In this document: one piece after another, positions 5,545-12,632 of the stretch | Layout: every line of letters starts with the position of its first letter | How positions within the stretch are numbered: position 1 is the first letter of the stretch | Source of the DNA: Patescibacteria group bacterium | GTDB lineage: Bacteria; Patescibacteriota; Minisyncoccia; UBA6257; GWB1-50-10 | Length of the DNA: 30,494 nucleotides | Assembly: GCA_023380415.1 (NCBI GenBank) | Contig: JAMCRC010000014.1 | Coordinates: 1 to 30,494, forward strand | Reading direction: 5' to 3' | Translations under genes and position numbers: made by a program | Notes under the pieces: generated by a model | Told to the model about the DNA's origin: nothing | The model's database searches: none | What the model saw: the letters and a program-made list of their open reading frames with translations, nothing else

Positions 5545-7677
5545 ATGCGGCAAATGGGCGCTCTTCCCCCCGAAACGCCGCTCGCCTCGATCCGCAGCAT
5601 ATCGCGCTTCGCCCCGCGGCTTAAAAATCTGGGGCTCGTCACGGTCCGCGACGTTCTTTTCCACTTTCCCGCCCGATACGAGGACTATTCGGAGATCTAC
5701 AACATCGCCGATCTCATTCCGAACCAGGAAGCGACCGTCCAGGCGCGCGTCGACGAGATCGAAGGCCGCCGGGCCTTTCGCCGCAATCTCTACGTCGTCG
5801 AGGCCCTGCTTTCCGACGATACCGGGTCGATCCGGGCCGTTTGGTTCAACCAACCTTACATCCGTAACATCCTGGGGCCCGGCCGAGTCTTCAATTTTTC
5901 CGGAAAGGTGACCCAGTCGCGGACGGGAGAGATACATCTTTCGAGCCCGACCTACGAGGCCGCGAATTCTTTCGGCGGGACCAAGCATACCGCCCGCATC
6001 GTTCCCATCTACCCCGAAACGCGCGGCCTGACATCCAAAGGCCTGCGCTTCATGATAAAGCCGATCCTGGATGAAGTGCGTCCCCTTCCCGACCCGATCC
6101 CGGCGGACATACTCGGCCGCCACGGACTGCCCGATATCATGGCGGCTCTGCGCGGCATCCATTTTCCCACCACTCTAGAAGAGGCCTCTTCGGCCAAGCG
6201 CCGTTTCGCTTTCGACGATCTTTTTTACCTCCAATTGTTCAACCTGGACCAAAAGATGGCCCTGGCCGATCAAAAAGCGCCGGCCGTCGCTCTCGACCTG
6301 CCGTTCGTCAAGGACCTTCTCGGCCACCTGCCTTTCGCACTGACGCTCTCCCAAAAACAAGCCCTGTGGGAAATATTGAAGGACCTGGAGGCGGCCCGGC
6401 CGATGAACCGCCTGCTCCAAGGCGACGTCGGCTCCGGAAAGACGGTCATCGCCGCGATCGCCGCTCTTTCCGCGGCTCATGCCGGGCATCAGGCCGTCCT
6501 TATGGCCCCGACCGAAATACTGGCCCGCCAGCATTATCTTACCTTCCGAAAATTCTTCCCCGAACACGAAGGCGGCGTGGCTCTCATGACCGCCTCGGAC
6601 CGCCGGCTCTATTTCGGCCATGATCTCGAAACGGCCGTGACCAAAGAAAAGGCCGCCGCCGAAGCGCTGTCCGGCCGGGCCGGCATTATCATCGGCACCC
6701 AGGCCCTTATCCAGAAAGGCCTGGCCTTTAAGGACCTGGCTCTCGTTATCGTGGACGAGCAGCACCGTTTCGGCGTGAACCAGCGGGCGCAGCTCGTGAG
6801 GCAGGAAGCGGGGGGTAAAAGGGAGGAGATACCCCACTTTCTTTCCATGTCCGCGACCCCCATTCCGAGGACGCTCTCCCTCACCCTCTTCGGCGACCTC
6901 GACCTATCGCTCATATCCGAAATGCCAAAGGACCGGAAGCCGGTCGCCACCAAGGCCGTGGGGCCGGCCGAAAGGTCCAGAACCTACGCGTTCATCAAGG
7001 ATCAGGCGAAGGCCGGCCGGCAGGTCTTCGTCGTGTGCCCCCGCATCGAGCCCAAGGCCGAAGAGACGCCGGACGATATCCAAAAGCTCGAGATGCGGTC
7101 GGTAAAGGAGGAATTTGAAAAGCTGAAGACCAAGATCTTCCCCGAATTGAGGATCGGCATGCTCCACGGAAAACTAAGGGCGGCGGAGAAGGAAAAGGTG
7201 ATGCGCGATTTCGCGGACGGCAAGACCGACGTCCTCGTCACAACAGCCGTGATCGAGGTCGGCGTCGACGTGCCGAACGCGACCGTCATGCTCATCGAAG
7301 GGGCCGATCGTTTCGGCTTGGCCCAGCTCTATCAGTTCCGCGGACGGGTCGGACGAGGCGAACATCAATCCTACTGCTTCCTCATGACCGAAAGCGACGC
7401 GAAAAATCTCGGCGGACGCATCAAGGCGATAGTTTCGGCGAAGAACGGTTTTGATCTTGCCGAACGCGATCTCAGGATGCGCGGCCCGGGAGAGTTCCTG
7501 GGGAGCGCCCAGACCGGCATGCCAGACCTCGCAATGAAGGCGATCCAAAATCCCGATCTCGTGAAAGAAGCGCGCGAAGACGCGGCGGCGATCCTCAAAA
7601 CCGACCGGGAACTCTCCCGGCATCCTTCCCTCAAAAAAGAAATGGCCCGTTTCACGGACCGAGTTCACGCTGAATAG
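5545..7677 (+). CDS. recG: ATP-dependent DNA helicase RecG
   Basis: A 710-residue superfamily 2 helicase that reverses stalled forks and branch-migrates Holliday junctions. The N-terminal wedge/OB domain spans roughly residues 60-170 (VRDVLFHFPARYEDYS start, DDTGSIRAVWFNQPY). Helicase domain 1 has Walker A GDVGSGKT near 291 and the DEQH box VDEQHRFG near 402, followed by MSATPIPRTLSL. Domain 2 has TTAVIEVGVDVPNA and the QFRGRVGRGEHQSYC motif VI; a C-terminal RMRGPGEFLG segment typical of RecG follows. Length matches the family. The first ATG (5545) touches the -10 box, so the in-frame ATG at 5554 is a likelier real start. Convergent with the phenylalanyl-tRNA synthetase gene and separated from it by a shared terminator. 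Confidence 0.97.
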   Translation: MRQMGALPPETPLASIRSISRFAPRLKNLGLVTVRDVLFHFPARYEDYSEIYNIADLIPNQEATVQARVDEIEGRRAFRRNLYVVEALLSDDTGSIRAVWFNQPYIRNILGPGRVFNFSGKVTQSRTGEIHLSSPTYEAANSFGGTKHTARIVPIYPETRGLTSKGLRFMIKPILDEVRPLPDPIPADILGRHGLPDIMAALRGIHFPTTLEEASSAKRRFAFDDLFYLQLFNLDQKMALADQKAPAVALDLPFVKDLLGHLPFALTLSQKQALWEILKDLEAARPMNRLLQGDVGSGKTVIAAIAALSAAHAGHQAVLMAPTEILARQHYLTFRKFFPEHEGGVALMTASDRRLYFGHDLETAVTKEKAAAEALSGRAGIIIGTQALIQKGLAFKDLALVIVDEQHRFGVNQRAQLVRQEAGGKREEIPHFLSMSATPIPRTLSLTLFGDLDLSLISEMPKDRKPVATKAVGPAERSRTYAFIKDQAKAGRQVFVVCPRIEPKAEETPDDIQKLEMRSVKEEFEKLKTKIFPELRIGMLHGKLRAAEKEKVMRDFADGKTDVLVTTAVIEVGVDVPNATVMLIEGADRFGLAQLYQFRGRVGRGEHQSYCFLMTESDAKNLGGRIKAIVSAKNGFDLAERDLRMRGPGEFLGSAQTGMPDLAMKAIQNPDLVKEAREDAAAILKTDRELSRHPSLKKEMARFTDRVHAE

Positions 7678-7685
7678 TTATCCAC

Positions 7686-7718
7686 AAAAAGGAAGGAGGT
7701 CCGACCTCCTTCCTTTTT
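7686..7718. terminator. Bidirectional terminator between recG and pheS
   Basis: A 15-bp perfect inverted repeat, AAAAAGGAAGGAGGT and its complement, around a CCG loop, with A and T runs at the two ends. It serves both convergent genes. Confidence 0.9.
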
Positions 7719-7720
7719 GG

Positions 7721-8860
7721 TCAGCGGACCTGGGCGCGGAATTGCTTCCGGGTCTCCTCGATGACCTTCTCTTGAAGCGGTTCTACTTCTTCGGTCTTCA
7801 ATGTCCGATCCGCCCCGCGGTAGACGATGCGGTAGGTGTAGCTCAATTTCCCGGAACCGAATTTGGCCTCGTTCTCGTATTTGTCGAGGAGCGTTACCTC
7901 TTCCACCAGATCGCCGCCGATGTCGCGAATGAGGTCGAAGTAATCGTTCGGCACGAACGATTTATCGACGATGAAAGAGATGTCGCGCGTGATGGGCGGA
8001 TATTTGCTCACCTCGACGAACTTCTGGCCGAGCTTGAGCTGGCGCGTGACGCGGGGGTCCGAGGACCAAAGGAGCCGGATATCGGGCAGGTCCATGCTTA
8101 CGATAGCCAGGCGTTCGAGGCCGAAGCCGAAAGCCCAGCCGGTATAGTTTTCGGGATCAACGCCGAGCTTTTTAAGGACGCTCCCCTTGACCACGCCGCA
8201 GCCGACGACCTCTACCCATTTCCCGCCTATCTCCACCTCCATTTCGAGGGACGGGTCGGTGTAAGGGAAAGTGTCCTTGTTCAAGCGGTATTTGACGTCC
8301 GGACCGAAAACGGCCTTGGCGATCGCAGCGAGCGACTCTTCGAGCTCCTTCTGACCTATCGTTTTCACCGCTTTCGGCGCCAGATACCAGCCATCGATCT
8401 GGTGGAAGATGTTCATATGGCGGCGGTCTATCTCGTCCCGGCGATAGACCTTGCCGAAGCTGAACGAACCGACGGGCTCGTTATTTTTGATGCGCTCTTT
8501 CACCCCTTCGTCCATGAGGTAGTAATACCACATGACGGTGGTATGGGTGCGCAAAATATACTCGTCGTTCACGTAGTAAGTATCCGAACGGCTCCGGGCC
8601 GGATGGTCGGGCGGGAAGTCGAAAAGGTCGAAGCTGACATCGGCCGGAACGATCTCCGGCGTTTGGATGACATCGAGGTCTTTGAAGTAAGGGCTCGCCA
8701 AGATGCGCCGCACCAGTTCGGCGATGGGGCTTCCCGGCGTGCGCGACAGATCAGGCATCTCGAGGAAGCGCTCCATGCGCATTCCTTCCGCGTCCTTCCG
8801 CGCCGCGACCTCCGCGCGCAGCTTCTTTTCTTCGGGGCTGTTGATGGTTATCTCTCTCAT
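7721..8860 (-). CDS. pheS: Single-chain phenylalanyl-tRNA synthetase (alpha catalytic core + FDX-ACB)
   Basis: A 379-residue class II synthetase charging tRNA-Phe. The catalytic part has the RTHTT motif at 104-108, motif 2 GKVYRRDEIDRRH at 136-148 with FHQIDG at 152-157, and motif 3 FGFGLERLA at 244-252, then DLPDIRLLW. The C-terminal ~95 residues (from KYPPITRDISFIV, 286-379) are an FDX-ACB anticodon-binding domain, which in bacteria normally ends the beta subunit PheT. The N-terminal coiled coil of bacterial PheS is absent, as are the PheT editing domains. This is the architecture of the monomeric mitochondrial enzyme. No pheT lies beside it; downstream is recG in the opposite direction. 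The ATG is only 7 nt from the 3' end of tRNA-Met, with no Shine-Dalgarno between. Confidence 0.9.
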   Translation of the reverse strand: MREITINSPEEKKLRAEVAARKDAEGMRMERFLEMPDLSRTPGSPIAELVRRILASPYFKDLDVIQTPEIVPADVSFDLFDFPPDHPARSRSDTYYVNDEYILRTHTTVMWYYYLMDEGVKERIKNNEPVGSFSFGKVYRRDEIDRRHMNIFHQIDGWYLAPKAVKTIGQKELEESLAAIAKAVFGPDVKYRLNKDTFPYTDPSLEMEVEIGGKWVEVVGCGVVKGSVLKKLGVDPENYTGWAFGFGLERLAIVSMDLPDIRLLWSSDPRVTRQLKLGQKFVEVSKYPPITRDISFIVDKSFVPNDYFDLIRDIGGDLVEEVTLLDKYENEAKFGSGKLSYTYRIVYRGADRTLKTEEVEPLQEKVIEETRKQFRAQVR

Positions 8861-8867
8861 CTTTAAG

Positions 8868-8939
8868 TGGCTGGGGTGAGAATCGGACTCACGACATGGC
8901 GCTTATGAAACGCCCGCTCTACCACTGAGCTACCCAGCC
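8868..8939 (-). tRNA. tRNA-Met(CAT), elongator type
   Basis: Acceptor GGCTGGG pairs with CCCAGCC. T8 A9 and D stem GCTC/GAGC are standard. Anticodon arm GGCGT-TTCATAA-GCGCC gives CAT. T arm GTGAG-TCCGATT-CTCAC. A73, no CCA. A tRNA-Ile that reads ATA after lysidine modification of C34 cannot be excluded from sequence alone. Confidence 0.85.
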
Positions 8940-8946
8940 ATATGTG

Positions 8947-9047
8947 TTTTTATTGCCGAGCGCAGCGAGAGATATTCAAACCGCAGTTTGAATATCCGAG
9001 CCAGCGAGGCAACGAAAGGGTTCAATACCCCGCGGTGAACACCCTTT
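8947..9047 (+). repeat. Intergenic palindromic repeat, copy A
   Basis: About 100 nt. TATTGCCGAGCGCAGCGAGA leads to a palindrome (GATATTCAAACC/GTTTGAATATC), then CCGAGCCAGCGAGGCAACGA, AAGGG and CCGCGGTGAA-CACCC. Nearly the whole length recurs in inverse orientation at 9716-9816, and a shortened form at 17229-17290. It lies between the divergent tRNA-Met and initiator tRNA genes. Confidence 0.8.
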
Positions 9048-9070
9048 ATTAAAAGATTATAGGTTCTGCC

Positions 9071-9099
9071 TTGTTTTTTTTCAAATTAGCTGATATGAT
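9071..9099 (+). promoter_or_regulatory. Promoter of initiator tRNA
   Basis: TTGTTT (9071-9076), 17-nt spacer, TATGAT (9094-9099). Only 5 nt separate the -10 from the first base of the tRNA. Confidence 0.75.
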
Positions 9100-9104
9100 G
9101 CGCC

Positions 9105-9179
<75 letters not shown>

Positions 9180-9184
9180 AACTT

Positions 9185-9216
9185 GAGGAACCGCTTACGC
9201 GGTCCCTCTGCGTTTT
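9185..9216 (+). terminator. Terminator of initiator tRNA
   Basis: GAGGAACCGC-TTAC-GCGGTCCCTC, with one A/C mismatch, followed by TGCGTTTT. Confidence 0.7.
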
Positions 9217-9222
9217 AGGAAT

Positions 9223-9248
9223 AAAAAAATCCCGCATGAACGCGGGAT
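9223..9248 (-). terminator. Terminator of the 9258-9554 gene
   Basis: ATCCCGC-GTTCAT-GCGGGAT followed by a run of T on the minus strand, 9 nt past the stop codon. Confidence 0.85.
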
Positions 9249-9257
9249 TGGACAATA

Positions 9258-9554
9258 TCAGTTATTGGTGCCGGCCCAACCGGAAGACCGGGCCAGTATG
9301 CCAACGGCGAACATCACGCTCGGATCGGTGCTTTCGGCCGGGTTGAACCTGACGTCTATCTTCCCGATAAGCCGCTTGGCGTCGTCATTGAAACCGGCGA
9401 ACAGGGCCCAGACGGCCAGCCGTATGTACCTGCCCGAGGCCTCTTTAAAGTCTATCGCCCCGAAGCTCAACTGGTTGTCGGCGTTGCTCTCCTCCACCAG
9501 GATGTCATGGCGCTCTTCGTCCATGAAGCCGTAACCCTCGAAGTATTTTTCCAT
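9258..9554 (-). CDS. Small soluble protein of unknown function
   Basis: A 98-residue protein beginning MEKYFEGYGFMDEERHDILV. The frame is open upstream to 9620, but GGAGG lies 6 nt before the ATG at 9554, and the upstream stretch overlaps the promoter of tRNA-Asp, so the shorter form is chosen. Residues 40-70 (ASGRYIRLAVWALFAGFNDDAKRLIGKIDVRF) are a likely amphipathic helical pair. It ends in ARSSGWAGTNN. No signal peptide, metal site or known motif is seen and I do not recognise it. It is a single-gene unit between two tRNA genes with its own terminator. Confidence 0.65.
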   Translation of the reverse strand: MEKYFEGYGFMDEERHDILVEESNADNQLSFGAIDFKEASGRYIRLAVWALFAGFNDDAKRLIGKIDVRFNPAESTDPSVMFAVGILARSSGWAGTNN

Positions 9555-9597
9555 TTTTCCCTCCGTTGCTCCTATAAGCCTACCAAAGAGGCGGAAT

Positions 9598-9626
9598 TTG
9601 CCAATAGGGCGGTTTTCCAATAAGAT
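9598..9626 (+). promoter_or_regulatory. Promoter of tRNA-Asp
   Basis: TTGCCA (9598-9603), 17-nt spacer, TAAGAT (9621-9626), 11 nt before the tRNA. Confidence 0.7.
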
Positions 9627-9637
9627 TAACGGAGATT

Positions 9638-9714
9638 GCAGCCGTAGCTCAATTGGTTAGAGCACTGCCCTGTCACGGCAGGGGTTACCGGTTCAAGTCC
9701 GGCCGGCTGCGCCA
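9638..9714 (+). tRNA. tRNA-Asp(GTC), CCA encoded
   Basis: Acceptor GCAGCCG pairs with CGGCTGC. Anticodon arm CTGCC-CTGTCAC-GGCAG gives GTC. G73, the aspartate discriminator, is followed by genomic CCA (9712-9714). Confidence 0.93.
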
Positions 9715-9715
9715 A

Positions 9716-9816
9716 TAAAGGGTATTCACCGCGGGGCATTAAGCCCTTTCGTTGCCTCGCTTGCTCGGATATTCAAACCACGGTTCGAATATCTCTCGCT
9801 GCGCTCGGCAATAAAA
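9716..9816 (-). repeat. Intergenic palindromic repeat, copy B
   Basis: The reverse complement of copy A with about ten differences over ~100 nt. The central palindrome reads GATATTCAAACC-ACGGTTCGAATATC. It begins 2 nt after tRNA-Asp and ends in the AATA that forms the base of the next terminator. Confidence 0.8.
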
Positions 9817-9844
9817 TATCCCGCTCCAAGCGGGGTATTTTTTC
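9815..9844. terminator. Terminator for tRNA-Asp, possibly also gatA
   Basis: AATATCCCGC-TCCAA-GCGGGGTATT followed by T6 on the plus strand. On the minus strand the stem is followed by TTTTATT, downstream of gatA. Confidence 0.8.
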
Positions 9845-9859
9845 GGCCGGACCGGAGTT

Positions 9860-11302
9860 TTATTCCTCTTCGTAGAACTTTCCGATATGGAGCAGTTTCT
9901 TGTCCGAAAGGCGCGGCCCCATCAGCTGGAAACCGACAGGAAGCTCTTTGCCGCCGAGCGGATATGGCTTCACCGGCATAGACAAGGCGGGCACTCCGGA
10001 CAGATTGGCCGATACGGTAAATATATCCGCGAGGTACATCGAAAGCGGGTCATCCGTTTTTTCGCCGAACTTGAAGGCTGGCGTCGGAGTGACCGGCGTC
10101 ATGATAATGTCTACTCCACCCCAGGCATTGTCGAAGTCCTGACCGATCAGGCGGCGCACCTTCTGGGCCTTGGCGTAGTAAGCATCATAGTATCCGGCCG
10201 AAAGGACGAACGTTCCCAAGAGTATCCGGCGGCGCACCTCGGCGCCGAAGCCTTCGCCGCGGGTCTTGAAATAAAGGTCGCGCAGCGTCTCGGCGTTCTT
10301 TTCGACCTCCGGTAAGCCGGGATAACGCACGCCGTCGAAACGGGCCAAATTCGACGAGACCTCCGCCGGCATCACGATGTAGTAAGTGGAAATGCCGTAC
10401 TTGGCGTGCGGCAAACTGATGTCTTTAAAATCAACGCCCAATCGTTTCAACTTTTCGACCGCTTCCTCCACTCCCTTGGCCACGGCGGCGCTCACGCCAT
10501 CCCCGAAATACTCCTTCGGCAGGCCGATGCGCAAGCCCCTAAGATCTTCTTTCTTGAGCGGCTCGAGCTCCGGCAGGTCCAAGCTCGTCGAGTCGAGATC
10601 GTCGTGCCCGCGGATCGCGTCAAAAAGCAGTTCCGCATCCGCGACGGTCCGGGCAAATGGACCGATCTGGTCCAAGCTGGACGACATTGCCATTAGGCCG
10701 GAGCGAGAAACCGCTCCGTATGTGGGCTTGAAGCCGACTATTCCGCAAAAAGCAGCCGGCTGGCGGATCGATCCGCCGGTGTCGGAACCGAAAGCGCCCA
10801 AGGCCATCCCGCCGGCCACGGCCGCGGCCGAACCGCCGGAAGAGCCGCCGGGAACCCTCTCCGGATCGTGCGGATTTTTGGTCGGATGAAAGCCGGAGTT
10901 TTCGGTCGAAGCGCCCATGGCGAACTCGTCCATATTGGTCTTGCCCAAAACGACCGCGCCGGCCTCCTCTATCTTCCTCACCGCCGTGCTGTCGTACGAG
11001 GCGACATAATGTTCCAGTATCTTCGAGGCGGAGGTGGCCACCGCGCCTTCGATGAGTAGATTATCCTTCAAGGCCACCGGAACGCCCGCGAGAGGCGGCA
11101 AACTTTCACCGGCCGCGTTCCTTTCGTCGATATCGCCGGCGGCTTTCAGGGCTCGCTCTTCGAAAACCGAAAGATAGGCGCCGATATCGCCGTCCTTTTC
11201 CCTGATGCGCTTCAAATACTCATCCGTTAATTCCTTAGCGGAGAATTCTTTCCCCTTCAGGCCTTCTTGAACTTTTTTAATCGTCAGGTCCTTGATGTCC
11301 AT
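9860..11302 (-). CDS. gatA: Aspartyl/glutamyl-tRNA amidotransferase subunit A
   Basis: A 480-residue amidase that releases ammonia from glutamine for transamidation of Glu-tRNA(Gln) or Asp-tRNA(Asn) by GatCAB. The Ser-cisSer-Lys triad is visible: Lys79 in GVPVALKDN, Ser154 in PGGSSGGSAAA, and the nucleophile Ser178 in DTGGSIRQPAAFCG. These residue numbers match the usual GatA numbering. The amidase signature and the C-terminal ALSMPVKPYPLGGKELPVGFQ region are intact and the length is standard. Its ATG follows the gatC stop after 3 nt (TAA AAA ATG), so the two are co-translated. gatB is not in the window. The presence of GatCA suggests that GlnRS and/or AsnRS is missing in this organism. Confidence 0.96.
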   Translation of the reverse strand: MDIKDLTIKKVQEGLKGKEFSAKELTDEYLKRIREKDGDIGAYLSVFEERALKAAGDIDERNAAGESLPPLAGVPVALKDNLLIEGAVATSASKILEHYVASYDSTAVRKIEEAGAVVLGKTNMDEFAMGASTENSGFHPTKNPHDPERVPGGSSGGSAAAVAGGMALGAFGSDTGGSIRQPAAFCGIVGFKPTYGAVSRSGLMAMSSSLDQIGPFARTVADAELLFDAIRGHDDLDSTSLDLPELEPLKKEDLRGLRIGLPKEYFGDGVSAAVAKGVEEAVEKLKRLGVDFKDISLPHAKYGISTYYIVMPAEVSSNLARFDGVRYPGLPEVEKNAETLRDLYFKTRGEGFGAEVRRRILLGTFVLSAGYYDAYYAKAQKVRRLIGQDFDNAWGGVDIIMTPVTPTPAFKFGEKTDDPLSMYLADIFTVSANLSGVPALSMPVKPYPLGGKELPVGFQLMGPRLSDKKLLHIGKFYEEE

Positions 11303-11305
11303 TTT

Positions 11306-11590
11306 TTATTCGAATACCGGGGGAACCTTGAGGTAATCTTTCTCCTCTTCCGGGAATCCCTTTTTCGCCTCCTCCCCGGTAAGGCCGTTGCCTTCCTCGT
11401 CCTCGCGGTAGATGTTGCGCGTTTCGGTACCGCCCGTCATGGGTTTCACCCCATCCGTCGGGACGGCCTTCAATTCCTCGAAATGGTCCAAGATCCCGCC
11501 GAGGTCCTTCAAAAGCTTCTCCTCCTCGGCCGGCTCGACCTCCATTCGGGAAAGTTCGGCCAGCTTTTCCAAGTCATTTTTTTCCAGCAT
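11306..11590 (-). CDS. gatC: Aspartyl/glutamyl-tRNA amidotransferase subunit C
   Basis: A 94-residue GatC, the small belt subunit that wraps around GatA and holds GatA and GatB together. The typical opening is present (LEKLAELSRMEVEPAEEEKL, residues 8-27), then LGGILDHFEELKAVPTDGV (30-48) and the MTGGTETRNIYREDE region (51-65) corresponding to the family's 'P..h...lReD' segment. It ends in FPEEEKDYLKVPPVFE, the 'P...g.ff.VP.v' tail of GatC. Length is normal. A consensus TATAAT lies 8 nt upstream of the ATG and there is no clear Shine-Dalgarno, consistent with a leaderless gatCA message separate from ligA 40 nt upstream. Confidence 0.95.
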   Translation of the reverse strand: MLEKNDLEKLAELSRMEVEPAEEEKLLKDLGGILDHFEELKAVPTDGVKPMTGGTETRNIYREDEEGNGLTGEEAKKGFPEEEKDYLKVPPVFE

Positions 11591-11598
11591 TTAAGGGG

Positions 11599-11604
11599 AT
11601 TATA
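11599..11604 (-). promoter_or_regulatory. -10 box of gatCA, leaderless arrangement
   Basis: TATAAT on the minus strand, 8 nt from the gatC start codon. Confidence 0.55.
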
Positions 11605-11630
11605 CAGTCAAAGGGCGGCTCTAGGCAAAA

Positions 11631-12632
11631 TCACTTCAACATTTCCAAGAATTCCCCCTCGTCCAATGTCTTCACGCCCAGTTCCTTCGCCTTGTCGTAC
11701 TTCGAACCGGGGTTATCTCCAACGACGACGTAGGTCGTCTTTTTGGAGACGCTTTCGGACGTCGCTCCGCCCAAGGCCCTTATCTTTTCTTTGGCATCCT
11801 CCCTTTCGAGCGAAGCGAGAGTGCCCGTGAGGACGAAGACCCGGCCCTTGAGCGGGCCGCTTTTGCTCAATGTCCTTACGCGGCTGATGCGGACGCCGAC
11901 CCGCTCCAGTTTTTTCAAAAATTCCTGATTGCGCTTCTCTTGGAACCAGCTATGGATGCTGTCCGATACCTTGGGACCGATGTCCGGTATCTCCTGCAGG
12001 TCCTCGGGCGCCATCTTCCGGAAGGCCTTCAAAACGCCGGTCGGTTTCGAGATCTCCCCGTCCAAGCCGGCTATCCGTTGCGCCAGGACGTTCGCGGTCT
12101 CTTCGCCGACATGCAAGATGCTCAAGGATGAAATGAATCGCGCGAGCGGGACCTCCTTCTTGCTTTGGACCTCCTTTACTATGTTCTTGGCCGATCTTTC
12201 CCCGAAACGCTCCAAGGCGGCGATATCCCCCTCCTTCAAGGTGAAGATGTCGGCGGCATCGGCGATAAGCCCCTCGTCGAGGAACTTGTCGATGATCTGC
12301 GGACCCAGTCCCCGGATGTCGAATGTCGAACGCGCCGTGAAATGGTGGAGCATCTCGCGGTGACGGGCGCCGCAAAGCTTGTTGCCGCAACGGTAAATGG
12401 CGCCGTCCCGGACAACGGGGCTCCCGTCTACCGGGCATTCGGCGGGCATTTTGAACGCCTTTTCTTTACCGCTCCGCAGTTCCTTCAGCACTTTCGTGAC
12501 CTGAGGGATCACGTCGCCGGCCCTCGAAACGACGACCGTGTCCCCGATCTTGAGGCCCAGGCGCTCTATCTCATCCGCATTGTGGAGCGTGGCGTGAGTG
12601 ATGGTTATGCCTCCGACGCCGACAGGACGCAT
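11631..12632 (-). CDS. ligA: NAD-dependent DNA ligase LigA, C-terminal part (after frameshift)
   Basis: This 333-residue frame, whose first ATG encodes MRPVGVGG, continues the OB fold of LigA (ITITHATLHNADEIE). It then carries the zinc finger, the helix-hairpin-helix repeats and a C-terminal BRCT domain (GPLKGRVFVLTGTLASLERE through KTTYVVVGDNPGSKYDKA). The zinc finger reads CPVDGS then CGNKLC: the second of the four usual cysteines is Asp. The reading frame is -1 relative to the N-terminal part at 12605-13735. It joins the N-terminal frame at 12641-12648 and has no plausible start of its own, so it is not an independent gene. Confidence 0.85.
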   Translation of the reverse strand: MRPVGVGGITITHATLHNADEIERLGLKIGDTVVVSRAGDVIPQVTKVLKELRSGKEKAFKMPAECPVDGSPVVRDGAIYRCGNKLCGARHREMLHHFTARSTFDIRGLGPQIIDKFLDEGLIADAADIFTLKEGDIAALERFGERSAKNIVKEVQSKKEVPLARFISSLSILHVGEETANVLAQRIAGLDGEISKPTGVLKAFRKMAPEDLQEIPDIGPKVSDSIHSWFQEKRNQEFLKKLERVGVRISRVRTLSKSGPLKGRVFVLTGTLASLEREDAKEKIRALGGATSESVSKKTTYVVVGDNPGSKYDKAKELGVKTLDEGEFLEMLK

